Of a stretch of DNA of 64,000 nt, positions 15,772 to 24,982 are shown in pieces; within the stretch, counting starts at the first letter, position 1, and each line of letters opens with the position of its first letter. The stretch covers positions 45,374-109,373 of the forward strand of contig NZ_SLVF01000021.1 in assembly GCF_004345365.1 (NCBI RefSeq), written 5' to 3'. This DNA comes from Kribbella sp. VKM Ac-2568. GTDB lineage: Bacteria > Actinomycetota > Actinomycetes > Propionibacteriales > Kribbellaceae. Both the position numbers and the translations under genes were made by a program. The notes under the pieces are model-generated. The model was not told the DNA's origin and did no database searches. It worked only from the letters and a program-made list of their open reading frames with translations.

Positions 15772-17598
15772 TCAGGCAGCTGCCGCGTGTGCCGTCAGCC
15801 ATGATCTGGTGGTGTCGTATGCGTCACGGATGAGTTGTCTGCTGCTGCGGAAGTCCATCGGGCTCACGCTCGCGGTCACCGGTGACGGAAGAAGGTGGAC
15901 CTGGCCGCGGGCCATGGCGACATCGTCGGCAGTGATCCGGCTGAGCATCTGTCGGGTCGCCAGGAACGCGTTGTTCACCGCCCCTTGGGCGGGCCGGGTC
16001 GGGCCGGCCGACCCCATCGGCAGCACGTAGCTGGTTGTGGCGCCCGATTCTTCGGCCTGCAGGATCGGTGTGTCGGCGGCCACGCCGCCGTCGATGAGCC
16101 ACCGTCCGCCGAGTTCGACCGGCGGGAAGATGCCGGGTAGCGCAGCACTGGCGAGCAGTGCGGGTAGAGCGGGACCGGTCGACAGCACGGCCGGATGGCC
16201 AGTGGCGGCGTCGGTGGTGACGACGCGGACCGGGATCACCGCGTCCTCGAGGCGGCTGATGACAATGTGCCTGGCCAGCAGGGCGCGCAGGCGATCGGGC
16301 GGGACCAGGCCGCTGCGGCGTCCGGTCAGTCCGTGGACCAGGTGGCGCGGGCTGAATGGGAAGATGTCGCTGCGCCGGATCCGCGCCCAGAGCTCCTGGA
16401 GTTCGTCGAGTCCGGCTTCGGTCGGATTCTGCGCGAAGGCCACAGCGTTGAGGGCGCCGGCGGAGGATCCGACCACCAGGTCGGGGCGGATCCCTGCCTC
16501 GAGCAGTGCATGCAGCATCCCGACCTGGCCGGCGGCCAGGCTGCCGCCCCCCTGCAGAACGAACGCCACGGTCGGGACCGGCAGCTGGCCGCCTCGGATG
16601 AGCGCAGTCTCCGCCATCAAGCTCTCGTTCATCACAGCTCCGATCTCGACGATCTCGCCGGCTGGCTCGTGGCCCAGAGGCACTGCGGTCATCTGCCCGC
16701 CGGGACCGAGCGGCCCGCCGCTCGTGTGCAGAAAGGTCGCGTCGGGTGCGCCGGTCTGCACAGATTTCATCGTCGGCGTGGTGAGACTCTCTTTCTGAAG
16801 TGGTTCGATGCCGCGCCACCGATATCTGGCGCTGGCCAGCAGCAGGCAGCAGGTGAGCAGGGTGAGTGCGACCAGGCCGTCGAGCCAGTAGTGGTTGGCG
16901 GTCAGGATGACGACGGCGAAGGTGATGACCGGGTGGGCGAGCCATAGCCAGCGCCACTTGCTGCGGGTGACCGTGATCGTCACGATCGCTATCAGCGCGG
17001 CCCAGCCGACGTGCAGGCTCGGCATCGCGGCGAACTGGTTGGCCATCCCGCTGTCGCTGTTCGGCCCGTACACCGACTGGCCGAACTTGATCCCGGTGTC
17101 GACCCAGCCCAGTTGCGGCAGCATCCGCGGCGGTGCCAGCGGGAACACTGTGTGCCCGACCAGGGCCAGCCCGGTGAGCGCCATCAGCGTCGACCTCACG
17201 CCTTTGTAGGCCGCCGGTCTCCGTATCGACAGCCAGATCAGGACTGCCGCGGTGAGCGGGAAATGCACCCAGGCGTAGAACGTGTTCGCGGCCTGCGCCG
17301 TGTGCGGGACCTGCAGGAAGGCGTGTTGCAGGTGGGCCTCGTTCGGCAGTCCCAGTGCGCGTTCCCAGCCGATCAGCCGGTGTGCGTTGTCGAGCGCCGC
17401 GGCGCTGTGGGCGGCGGCGTAGATCCGCCCGATGCTGTAGACGACGTACATCGACCCGAGCAGTAGCAGCTCACGCACCACTTGCCACACCGCGGGTGGC
17501 ACCGGGCGTCGGCCACGCGCGGCCGGATTCTGCTCGGCCGCGGCTCCGAGCCCGGTGGTGCCAGGTGCGCCGGTCTGCACCGACTTCATCGTTGGCAT
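15772..17598 (-). CDS. PAP2-type phosphatase / patatin-like phospholipase fusion
   Basis: 608 residues in one frame. Residues about 40-255 form a multi-helix PAP2-superfamily membrane domain: PLAPPRMLPQLGW, the PSLHVGW box (193-199) and the NHYWLDGL box, as in actinobacterial inositol-phosphoceramide-synthase-like proteins. Residues about 345-600 form a patatin-like lipase: oxyanion GGGS (350-353), nucleophile GSSAG (377-381) and the Asp of WLIDGGVAADTP. Between them, MKSVQTGAP (277-285) repeats the protein's own N-terminus, and the DNA there repeats the gene's 5' leader, so the patatin probably once had its own start (ATG at 16770 still exists). It may be made both as a fusion and as a separate lipase. 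Confidence 0.8.
   Translation of the reverse strand: MPTMKSVQTGAPGTTGLGAAAEQNPAARGRRPVPPAVWQVVRELLLLGSMYVVYSIGRIYAAAHSAAALDNAHRLIGWERALGLPNEAHLQHAFLQVPHTAQAANTFYAWVHFPLTAAVLIWLSIRRPAAYKGVRSTLMALTGLALVGHTVFPLAPPRMLPQLGWVDTGIKFGQSVYGPNSDSGMANQFAAMPSLHVGWAALIAIVTITVTRSKWRWLWLAHPVITFAVVILTANHYWLDGLVALTLLTCCLLLASARYRWRGIEPLQKESLTTPTMKSVQTGAPDATFLHTSGGPLGPGGQMTAVPLGHEPAGEIVEIGAVMNESLMAETALIRGGQLPVPTVAFVLQGGGSLAAGQVGMLHALLEAGIRPDLVVGSSAGALNAVAFAQNPTEAGLDELQELWARIRRSDIFPFSPRHLVHGLTGRRSGLVPPDRLRALLARHIVISRLEDAVIPVRVVTTDAATGHPAVLSTGPALPALLASAALPGIFPPVELGGRWLIDGGVAADTPILQAEESGATTSYVLPMGSAGPTRPAQGAVNNAFLATRQMLSRITADDVAMARGQVHLLPSPVTASVSPMDFRSSRQLIRDAYDTTRSWLTAHAAAA
16746..16805 (-). repeat. 60-bp repeat, internal copy at the PAP2/patatin junction
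   Basis: Aligns without gaps to 17565-17624 with 51 of 60 identical bases. On the coding strand it covers the former leader, the position of the first start codon (ATG in the other copy, ACG here) and the first codons of MKSVQTGAP. Confidence 0.8.
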
Positions 17599-17624
17599 GG
17601 AGAGACTGGCTTTCCGAGGTGGTT
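17565..17624 (-). repeat. 60-bp repeat, copy at the start of the fusion gene
   Basis: Contains the 5' leader and first codons of the fusion gene; partner copy at 16746-16805. Confidence 0.8.
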
Positions 17625-17829
17625 GTGGTCAGCGTCGGCGCGCATCGCATGTCGGCGCGCGCCGAGCGGAAGCACGGGCGCCACGCACCTGTGGTCGGCG
17701 GCGAGGTCTGCGATCACGTCGCCCACAGCGACGCGTCCATCATGAGCCCGTGCAGCAATACGACGGCGGGTCTGTGATCGCCGGTGTCCTCGTACTGGAT
17801 CGTCCCGGCCGACAGTTCAAGCTCGCGCA
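17622..17829 (-). pseudogene. Alpha/beta-hydrolase N-terminal fragment
   Basis: It starts well: ATG 17829 with GGAGAGG ahead, then MRELELSAGTIQYEDTGDHR and AVVLLHGLMMDASLWAT (the HG oxyanion block). A stop follows at once, and the next frame continues IADLAADHRCVAPVLPLGA and RRHAMRADADHN. The gene is then cut at about 17622, exactly where the 60-bp leader repeat of the fusion gene begins. No nucleophile block remains. It lies 15 bp after the hemerythrin gene, so it was once the second gene of that operon. Confidence 0.65.
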
Positions 17830-17844
17830 TGTTCCTCTCCATCC

Positions 17845-18540
17845 TCACCGGTCACCGTTCGGCAGCGATTCGGCCGAGCCGGCTGGGGTGGTGTCCCATC
17901 GCGGGGTGCGGTGGTATTTCGGCGCCCAGACAAGGTGGTAGAGGAGCCGGGCTGGTGCCGGGAGCTGTCGGAGGACTCTGGCCCGAGCGGTCGGGGGTGC
18001 GTCATCGAGCACCCACGGGAGGTACTCCGCGCCGCCACGGAGGCCACCTTGCGTCTTTCGGATGTCTTGGCCGAACTCGGCCCACCCGGCTGGACCGAGA
18101 TACCTCGCGATCAACGGCAGTGCTTCGTTCTCCTCGTGCCGCATGTGGGCGGCCAGGGCCGCGGCCAGGGTGTGGATGCTGTCGGCCAGGCCGGTCTCGT
18201 CGCGGGCGGCGATCGCTGCGTCGACGCGTTCGAGCTGTGGGTCGATCTGGCCGTGCTCTGCTTCCATCGCGTTGAGGATGGCCGTTTCCGCCGGCGCGGA
18301 GACCGCCGCGCGCAGCTTCGGCCAGAGCGAGATGTCTTCGGTGGTGTGGTGGATGTGCAGTTGCTTGGTGAACATCGCCCAATCGGCCAGCGTGCCGGGG
18401 GTGAGGGCTTGGCCGCGTTCGCATGCGGATGCCATGCGCTGCAGGTCGCGCGTGAACGCGTCGTGCGCGATGTGCATCATGGTGAAGTCGACGTCGCCGC
18501 TGTGCGGGGTCCGTTGATGCCAGGCATCGACGTTGGGCAT
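17845..18540 (-). CDS. Hemerythrin (HHE)-domain protein
   Basis: 231 residues. The four-helix cation-binding hemerythrin pattern is visible: HIAHDAFTRDL, then HIHHTTEDISLWPKL, EAEHGQIDPQLE and HMRHEENEALPLI, supplying the His and Glu ligands of a di-iron site. The C-terminal 60 residues lie outside the domain. The start ATG 18540 has AGAGGAG 6 bp ahead. Such proteins bind oxygen or nitric oxide or sense redox state; the specific role here is not shown. It is followed by a broken alpha/beta hydrolase and preceded by an MFS gene on the same strand. Confidence 0.85.
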   Translation of the reverse strand: MPNVDAWHQRTPHSGDVDFTMMHIAHDAFTRDLQRMASACERGQALTPGTLADWAMFTKQLHIHHTTEDISLWPKLRAAVSAPAETAILNAMEAEHGQIDPQLERVDAAIAARDETGLADSIHTLAAALAAHMRHEENEALPLIARYLGPAGWAEFGQDIRKTQGGLRGGAEYLPWVLDDAPPTARARVLRQLPAPARLLYHLVWAPKYHRTPRWDTTPAGSAESLPNGDR

Positions 18541-18594
18541 CTTGTCTCCTCTAGGTGGTCGGTGGCGGGGACGGCTGCGTGTGCAGCGGCTAGG

Positions 18595-20076
18595 TCAAGC
18601 GGCTTGGGCCACCGGCTCGAGCGGGGCCTCTGGCTCCGGGTTGGGTTCCTCTGTCTCGCCGCGGGTGTTGCTGGTGCGCAGTGCGATGATCGCGGCGGCG
18701 GCCACGAAGATGCTGCCGGCCAGCAGTGCGCGGTGGAAGCCCGAGGTGAGCGCGTCGGCCACCGGTGTGCGCTGGTCGAGCAGGTGGTTGGTGCGCGACG
18801 TGGCGATCGCCGAGAGGATCGCGAGCCCGAGCGCGCCGCCGACCTGCTGGGAGGCGTTGAGAAGCGCGGCGGCGAGTCCGGCCTTGTCGGCGGAGACACC
18901 GGCGTTCGCGGCCGTGGTGATGGCGACGAACACGGCACCGAGGCCGATCGACACGACCATCAGACCGGGGAGCAGGTCGGCAAGGTACGAGCCGTCGACG
19001 GGCAGGCGCGAGAGCAGGTACAGACCGCCGGCCGCGACTATCGAACCAACGAAGGCCACCGGTCGCGTGCCGATACGGGCGAGCAACTGCGAGGAGATGC
19101 CCGCCGACACGGCGACACCGGCAGTGAGCGGGAGGTAGGCGGCGCCGGTCTCGAGCGGGGAGTAGCCCAGCACGTTCTGCATGTACAGGGTGAGGAAGAA
19201 GAACATAGACAGGAATCCCGCGAGAGCGATCAACTGGGTAACGTTGGCGGCCGCGAGGCCTCGTACGCGGAAGATCGACAGCGGTACGAGCGGGTTCTTG
19301 CTGCGCTGCTCGTTGACGACGAACGCGACCAACAGCGCAAAGGCCCCGGCGAGCTCGCCGATCGTACGGCCCGAGTCCCAGCCCTGGTCGGGTGCCTTCA
19401 CCAGCGCGTACACGAGGAGGAGAGTCCCGCCGGTAGCGAGGGCCGTACCGACGATGTCGAAGTTGACGAGCGGCGCACGGCGTCGTTCACCGGGGAGCAG
19501 CCAGAAGATCGCACCCAGGAGGAGCACGGCGATCGGCGGGTTGACGAACAGCACCCACCGCCAGCCGGGTCCTTCGGTCAGCACGCCACCGAGGAACACA
19601 CCTACGGCCGAGGCGAGGCCGGCCACGCCACCCCACACACCGAGCGCCGTGTTGCGGTCCTTGCCCTCCTGGAACAGCGTCGTCAAGAGCGAAAGCGCGG
19701 CCGGCAGCATCATCGCGGCGCCGAGTCCCTGCGCGAGGCGGGCACCGACCAGGACCTCGGCGCTGCCGGCGAACCCGCCGACAAATGACGAGATCGCGAA
19801 CAGTGTCGTACCGGCGACGAGAACGCGACGGCGGCCCAGCAGATCGGCGGCCCGCCCGCCCAGGAGCATGAAGCCGCCGTAGGTGAGCAGGTAGCCGCTG
19901 AGCACCCACTGCAGGTTCTGCACCGAGAAGTCGAGATTGTCCCTGATCTCGGGCAGCGCAACGTTGACGATCGACGCGTCGATGAAGTCGAGGAAGGCGA
20001 CCGCGGCCAGCAGAGCCAGTGTGAGCTTGCCTCGGCGGGTCGCGAGAAAGGAAGGTTCAACGGTTGTTGCAGTCAT
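18595..20076 (-). CDS. DHA2-family MFS drug transporter
   Basis: 493 residues with about 14 membrane helices, the EmrB/QacA layout. Motif C-like and DHA2 landmarks are present: FLDFIDASIVNVALPEI (helix 1), GGRAADLLGRRRVLVAG (motif A, loop 2-3), ARLAQGLGAAMMLPAALSLL (motif B) and LGVWGGVAGLASAVGVFLGG (motif C). A short acidic tail (EEPNPEPEAP) ends the protein. Likely a proton-driven exporter of toxic compounds. The large MalT-like regulator gene lies upstream on the same strand, 116 bp away. Confidence 0.9.
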   Translation of the reverse strand: MTATTVEPSFLATRRGKLTLALLAAVAFLDFIDASIVNVALPEIRDNLDFSVQNLQWVLSGYLLTYGGFMLLGGRAADLLGRRRVLVAGTTLFAISSFVGGFAGSAEVLVGARLAQGLGAAMMLPAALSLLTTLFQEGKDRNTALGVWGGVAGLASAVGVFLGGVLTEGPGWRWVLFVNPPIAVLLLGAIFWLLPGERRRAPLVNFDIVGTALATGGTLLLVYALVKAPDQGWDSGRTIGELAGAFALLVAFVVNEQRSKNPLVPLSIFRVRGLAAANVTQLIALAGFLSMFFFLTLYMQNVLGYSPLETGAAYLPLTAGVAVSAGISSQLLARIGTRPVAFVGSIVAAGGLYLLSRLPVDGSYLADLLPGLMVVSIGLGAVFVAITTAANAGVSADKAGLAAALLNASQQVGGALGLAILSAIATSRTNHLLDQRTPVADALTSGFHRALLAGSIFVAAAAIIALRTSNTRGETEEPNPEPEAPLEPVAQAA

Positions 20077-20191
20077 GCCGAGGACGGTAGGAGCCGACTC
20101 CGGCCGCGAACGTCACCCGAAGGTGCTCGTGGGGTGGAATCTTTCGGGGCCGACGGGGCACGACGGTGCCAACCCGGCAGAGCGTACGCGC

Positions 20192-22966
20192 CTAGTCGAT
20201 CAGCCCGAGCTGCCGTCCGCGGGTCACGGCCGCCGTACGGTTGGAGGCCCCCAGCTTGTCGAGGATGTGACTGACGTGCTTCTTCACGGTGTCCAGGGTG
20301 ATAACCAGCTCGTCGGCGATGCGCCGGTTGGACCTGCCGGCGGCCATCAGGCCGAGGACCTCCACCTCGCGAGCGGTCAGCGACCCGATCAGCCCCGGGA
20401 TCGCCGCGGCGGCCCGCCCGGAGGCCGGCTCGGTGTCGTTCTCGTCGAACGCACGCAACAGCCGAGCCAGGTAGTCGAGCGGGACGGCGCGGGCCACGGC
20501 GTGTTCACTCCGCTGCGCCGCGACCAGCCGGTCGAGCAAGTCCCGCATGGGCGCGCCCTCGTCGACGAAAACCCGAACGTAGCCTTCGGACCCGCCCAAG
20601 GTGAGCGCCTCGGCCAGCGCGTCCACCGCGGCGGCGTCGCCCTGAGCAGCGAAAGCCAGGGCCCGCAACGCGCGCAGCTCGATGACGCTCGCGATCCGGC
20701 GTTGAGCCTTCGCCACGGCGAGGAGCCGATCCAGTAGCGGGAGGGCCTGGTCGGCGAGGTCCTTCGCGAGCAGGACGCGCGCTAGTACGAGATGTCCGAG
20801 CTCCTTGGGGTAGTCCGGCTCGTCAACGGCGTCGAGACCGCGCTCGCGCGTCCAGCGCTCGGCCGCGGCGACGTCGCCCTGCGCCAGCAGCAGCCGCGCC
20901 CGGTGCGCCGGGACCGGGTTGAGCAGATCCGCCACCGCGGGGCCCGGTGACACCCCCTCAGCCTCGCCCATCGCCTCCAGAGCGCCGTCCGTATCGCCGT
21001 CGGCCTGTCGGATCCAGGCCAACGTCGCGAGGGCGGTCGCCAGCGGCGGTGTGTACGTGAACTGCCGGCACAGCGCGATGCCGTCGGTGATAAAGCGTCG
21101 AGCCGTATCGAGGTCGTTGCGCTGGTAAGCCACCTCGGCCAGTCCGGCGTACGCGATGCCGGCCGCGGGCAGGGTTGGCCGGCCGGTCACTTCAGTGACG
21201 GCTAACGTCTGCCGGTAGGTTTCCTGCGCGGCGTCCAGTCGACCCAGTGCCCGCTGAACCTGGGCCAGGTGGTGGCTCCCCCAGCCGACCTGGTTGCGGT
21301 GCCCGGCCGACCGCCACTGGTCGATGCTCGCCGACAGCGCGCGTTCGGCGTCCTCCAGTCGGCCTCGGAGCCAGTCGGCCGTGGCCAGATGCCCCTGGGT
21401 GATGAACCCCAGCATCGACTCGTCCCGACCGACCTCGGCCTGGGCCTGCGAGGCGTACGCGGCCGTGGCCTCGGCGTCACCGCGGAGCTCGGCGAGATAG
21501 GCACGGAAGATCGCGATGGTCGCGGGGACATTCACCAGCAGGCTCGCGGCCTTGCCCGCCGACGGCTCGTACGGCTCGTCGGCCGGACCCGCGGATGCGG
21601 CCTCCGCGGCATCCAGCAACCCGTCGACCGCCCCCACGTGGCCGCTGGCATCCGCCATCGCCGCCTGTGCCAGCAGCAGCCGGGGGCGGGACCGAATCAG
21701 CTGATCGGGGAGCGCCGCGAGCCACCGTTGCACGGTGACGCCCTCGCCCCGCAGATAGAACAGTGCGTCGAAGTGCTGCTCGATGAGCCGAGCCGCCCAG
21801 GTCATCTCCCCAGCGGCCACCGCGTGGCGTACGGCTTCGTCGGCCAGACCGTGCTGCTCATGCCAGCCAGCCGCGTTTCGATGCAGCGCCGCGACCCGCT
21901 CGGGCTGCTCCTGCCGCTGGCGGGCCCGGAGCAGGTCGGCGAACAGGTGGTGGTAGCGCCACCAGCCGCGTACCTCGTCCAGGGGTACTAAGAACAAGCC
22001 GGCGGCTTCGACCCTCTCAAGCATCGCCTGGCCATCGGTTCGGCCGGTGACCGCATCGCACAGTTCGCCGGACAGCCGCTCCAGAACCGAGGTCTCCAGC
22101 AGGAACGCTCGTACCTGTTCCGATTGGCGTTCCAGCACTTCCTCGCCCAGGTAGTCCAGCACGTAGCGGTGGCTCCCGCTGAACGTCGTGACGAAGCCGG
22201 TGACGTCGGCCTGGCCTCGAAGCGATAGGGCCGCCAGATGGAGTCCGGCCGCCCACCCCTCGGTCCGTGCCGACAGTGCCGCCACAGCGGACTCGGGCAA
22301 CTCGGAACCCACCGTCTCGAGGAGCAGGGCCGCGGCCTCCTCGGCGGTGAAGTGCAGGTCGGCGACGCGCACCTCGGCGAGCTGCCCGCGGGCTCGCAGC
22401 CGCGCGAGGGCCAGCGGTGGGTCGGCCCGGCTGGCCAGCACCAGGTGAAATCCCGGAGGCAGATGCTCGAGCAGGAACATCAGTGACGCATGCACCGGCG
22501 CCGAGTCGATCAGGTGGTAGTCGTCGAGGACCAGCAGCAGCTCGTCATCGGCGGGCTGCGCGACCAGCTCGTTGATCAGCGCCGACACCAGCCCCTCGAA
22601 GGAGGTTGGGGGTGGTTCGAGGAGCGGCATGAGCCGCTCTGCGACCCCGGGACGCGCCTGGTCCAGGGCTGCGGCGGCATGGCGCCAGAATCTCGCGGGG
22701 TCGCTGTCGCCGGCGTCGAGCGACAGCCAGGCGACCGGCCGCCGATCGCGTCGGATCCAGTCCGCCAGCAGGGCCGTCTTGCCGAATCCAGCCGGAGCGC
22801 AGACCAGCACGAGGCCGCGGGTGAGGGCGTCGTCAAGGCTGGCCAGCAACCGCGGTCGCGGAACGAAGCCGGGCTGCGGGCGGGGCGGATGCAGCTTGGT
22901 GGCCAGCAGGATGTCTCGCTCGTACGCGGCGGCCTCGGACGAGTTCGCCGCGGGACGCTTCGTCAT
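20192..22966 (-). CDS. MalT-like LuxR-family ATP-dependent transcriptional regulator
   Basis: 924 residues: an N-terminal STAND NTPase (DILLATKLHPPRP, Walker A APAGFGKT at 57-64, Walker B LLLVLDDYHLI), a winged-helix/ARM linker, a long TPR-like helical sensor (about residues 400-850), and a C-terminal LuxR HTH (LTAREVEVLGLMAAGRSNRR then TLDTVKKHVSHILDKLGASN). In this family, inducer and ATP binding to the sensor drives multimerisation and activation. The neighbouring MFS exporter (18595-20076) is the obvious target candidate, as is the divergent 75-aa gene. Confidence 0.92.
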   Translation of the reverse strand: MTKRPAANSSEAAAYERDILLATKLHPPRPQPGFVPRPRLLASLDDALTRGLVLVCAPAGFGKTALLADWIRRDRRPVAWLSLDAGDSDPARFWRHAAAALDQARPGVAERLMPLLEPPPTSFEGLVSALINELVAQPADDELLLVLDDYHLIDSAPVHASLMFLLEHLPPGFHLVLASRADPPLALARLRARGQLAEVRVADLHFTAEEAAALLLETVGSELPESAVAALSARTEGWAAGLHLAALSLRGQADVTGFVTTFSGSHRYVLDYLGEEVLERQSEQVRAFLLETSVLERLSGELCDAVTGRTDGQAMLERVEAAGLFLVPLDEVRGWWRYHHLFADLLRARQRQEQPERVAALHRNAAGWHEQHGLADEAVRHAVAAGEMTWAARLIEQHFDALFYLRGEGVTVQRWLAALPDQLIRSRPRLLLAQAAMADASGHVGAVDGLLDAAEAASAGPADEPYEPSAGKAASLLVNVPATIAIFRAYLAELRGDAEATAAYASQAQAEVGRDESMLGFITQGHLATADWLRGRLEDAERALSASIDQWRSAGHRNQVGWGSHHLAQVQRALGRLDAAQETYRQTLAVTEVTGRPTLPAAGIAYAGLAEVAYQRNDLDTARRFITDGIALCRQFTYTPPLATALATLAWIRQADGDTDGALEAMGEAEGVSPGPAVADLLNPVPAHRARLLLAQGDVAAAERWTRERGLDAVDEPDYPKELGHLVLARVLLAKDLADQALPLLDRLLAVAKAQRRIASVIELRALRALAFAAQGDAAAVDALAEALTLGGSEGYVRVFVDEGAPMRDLLDRLVAAQRSEHAVARAVPLDYLARLLRAFDENDTEPASGRAAAAIPGLIGSLTAREVEVLGLMAAGRSNRRIADELVITLDTVKKHVSHILDKLGASNRTAAVTRGRQLGLID

Positions 22967-23291
22967 CGGTGACCTACCGCTCGCTGCACCCAGGATCCCC
23001 TATCGCCATGATCCTAACGACCGGGCCAACCGCTGGACTGAGCTGCGCCCGCTCCCATGCCAGATTCTGCCAGCTGCGGACCACGGAAGATTCCACCCCC
23101 AACGCACCTTTGGGTGATGCCTCGACCCCACGGGTCTTCGTAACGTGCCGGCTGTCGAAGACGCTCACCGACGGGGGGCCCAAATTGACAGCAGTCAGCC
23201 TCGCCCACAGTCCCGAACCATCCAACACAAAGACGCTCAACTCGCGGCGCCGATCCGTGGGCCCGGCTGTCCAGAAAGCGGGCGATCGGAA

Positions 23292-23519
23292 ATGAGCGAC
23301 GTGGAATCCCCCATCGGCTACGAGATCCGTATCGAGGGTGTCCTCGACCCGAGCTGGTTCGAGGACCTCAACGTCAGGAGCGATGACAGGCAGACAGTCA
23401 TCTTGGGTAGATTCGCCGATCAGTCGGCGCTGCACGGGCTGCTGGCCAGGATCCGAGACCTGGGGGTCCGCCTGATCAGTGTGCGTCGCGTAGACCCAGA
23501 GGAAGACCGAACTCAGTAG
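23292..23519 (+). CDS. Small conserved actinobacterial protein of unknown function
   Basis: 75 residues starting at ATG 23292: YEIRIEGVLDPSWFEDLNVR, TVILGRFADQSALHGLLARI, RDLGVRLISVRRV. The frame is open upstream, but the recognisable protein begins here. Small proteins with this beta-alpha-beta pattern (a D-Q-S/A-ALHGLL-x-+-I-+-DLG core) are common in actinomycetes, often beside MalT/LuxR-type regulators, as here (divergent from 20192-22966). Function is not established. Confidence 0.7.
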   Translation: MSDVESPIGYEIRIEGVLDPSWFEDLNVRSDDRQTVILGRFADQSALHGLLARIRDLGVRLISVRRVDPEEDRTQ

Positions 23520-23905
23520 GGAGGAACGGGCCAATGACAGAGTCTGTAGCGCGCGCCACGGTACGACGCGAACCGGGTACCCCGCATCGGCCCGATAGCC
23601 AAGATCATGACCTGTCCCTTCTCTGTGATGATGGGTCCCCGACATCCTCGTCTGAAGCTCAGATTATACGAACTTCGTAGCATCCTGATGCAACTGTGTC
23701 CCGCGTCTCACTGACCGGGGCAATGGACTCCGAGCCGCCTTCGTGAAGGGTGTTGTGGGTAGTGAGCTTCTCGATGTTGAACGCGGGCGTCGTCCGAGCG
23801 ATCGCGACGCCACCACGCACGCTGCGGTGATCGCTCGAGCCGCCCCGTCCGGGCTCATGTGGCCACCCGGAGTACGCGACCGGGGAGTGCGACTCGATCA
23901 CCGAC
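23520..23905. other. Stretch without a recognised gene, left of the IS630 element
   Basis: A minus frame at 23659-23901 is open (80 residues with IEKLTTHNTLHEGGSESIA), but it has no recognised domain and its beginning touches the IS630 end. It may be a remnant of a disrupted gene. Nothing else seen. Confidence 0.3.
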
Positions 23906-24934
23906 CTAGTGTCGCGTAAACGATGTTCTTTGACCGGGTTTGCAGTGGTCGAGGAGGTCGTCGGCGGTTTTGGTCCAGATGAAGGGTTGGCAGCGGTCGT
24001 TCCAGCCGTCGATGAAGGCTCGGATGGCGTCGGTCAGGTCGCGGACTGAGGTGAAGGTGCCGCGCCGGATGGCCTGGCGGGTGATGATGCCGAAGAAGAT
24101 CTCGACCATGTTGAGCCAGGAGCCGCTGGTCGGGGTGAAGTGCAGCTGGATCCGCGGGTTCTTCGCCAGCCACGCGCGGACCTGGGGGTGCTGGTGGCTG
24201 GCGTAGTTGTCGACCACGATGTGCAGCTTCTTGCGTGGGTAGGCCTTCGCGACCTGCTGGAGGAACCGCAGGAACTCCTGGTGGCGGTGCCTGGGCATGC
24301 ACGCGTCGACGACTCTGCCGGTGGCGATCTCGAGCGCGGCGAACAGTGTGGTGGTGCCGTTGCGGCGGTAGTCGTGGCTGCGCTTCTCGGGCAGCCCGGG
24401 GCGCAGCGGCAGGATCGGCGCGGTCCGGTCCAGGGCCTGGATCTGGGATTTCTCGTCGATCGACAACACGATCGCGGTGTCGGGCGGGTTCAGGTACAGG
24501 CCGACGACATCACGGACCTTGGCCTCCAGCTCGGGGTCGGTGGAGAACTTGAACGTCTCGACCCGCCACGGCTGCAGGCCCCACCTCTTCCAGATCTTGC
24601 CGACCCACACATGCGAGATCCCGCCGAGATGGTCGGCCAGCAGCCGCGACGACCAGTGCGTCACCCCGAGGCGTTCCGGCGGCGGCTCCAACGTCGCCAG
24701 CACCACCGCCACCTCATCGACCGTGGCCGGCCGGCCCGCCTTCGGCCGGTCGTCCAGCCCACCCAGACCCTCGGCCGCGTAACGCTTCTTCCACCCGATC
24801 ACCGTCGGCTTGGACACCCCGACCCGCGCCACGATGTCCTTCACCGGTACACCGTCACCGGCTAGCGACACGATCCGGGCCCGCTGCGCCAGACCCGCCC
24901 GCAACGACGGCGAACGCGTCCACGACTCCAACAC
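23906..24934 (-). CDS. IS630-family transposase, full length
   Basis: 342 residues. N-terminal HTH (LAQRARIVSLAGDGVPVKDI, VGVSKPTVIGWKKRY), then the DDE catalytic domain: SIDEKSQIQALDRT (Asp), HIVVDNYASHQHPQVRAWL (Asp) and FTPTSGSWLNMVEIFFGI (Glu), ending NDRCQPFIWTKTADDLLDHC. The GTG start at 24934 fits the family. The stop lies inside what should be the terminal repeat (TAGTGTCGCGTAAACG near 23908). A matching repeat is not visible on the other side, where the sequence runs straight into the thioesterase gene, so the element may lack its left end. Confidence 0.9.
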   Translation of the reverse strand: MLESWTRSPSLRAGLAQRARIVSLAGDGVPVKDIVARVGVSKPTVIGWKKRYAAEGLGGLDDRPKAGRPATVDEVAVVLATLEPPPERLGVTHWSSRLLADHLGGISHVWVGKIWKRWGLQPWRVETFKFSTDPELEAKVRDVVGLYLNPPDTAIVLSIDEKSQIQALDRTAPILPLRPGLPEKRSHDYRRNGTTTLFAALEIATGRVVDACMPRHRHQEFLRFLQQVAKAYPRKKLHIVVDNYASHQHPQVRAWLAKNPRIQLHFTPTSGSWLNMVEIFFGIITRQAIRRGTFTSVRDLTDAIRAFIDGWNDRCQPFIWTKTADDLLDHCKPGQRTSFTRH

Positions 24935-24982
24935 CCGTACGTCACCTGCCTGGATCTGGGCGCCGCCAACGCAGTGGACAGC

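Noticed and set aside
17911..19788. 625-codon plus-strand open frame
   Set aside because: Runs across the hemerythrin and MFS genes in antisense, low-complexity Gly/Arg/Glu composition, no domain.
23185..23190. TTGACA as a -35 promoter box before the 75-residue gene
   Set aside because: No acceptable -10 box occurs at 16-19 bp spacing (CAGTCC/AGTCCC only).
22974..23645. 223-codon minus-strand frame
   Set aside because: Antisense of the 75-residue gene with no recognised domain; composition does not resemble a real protein.
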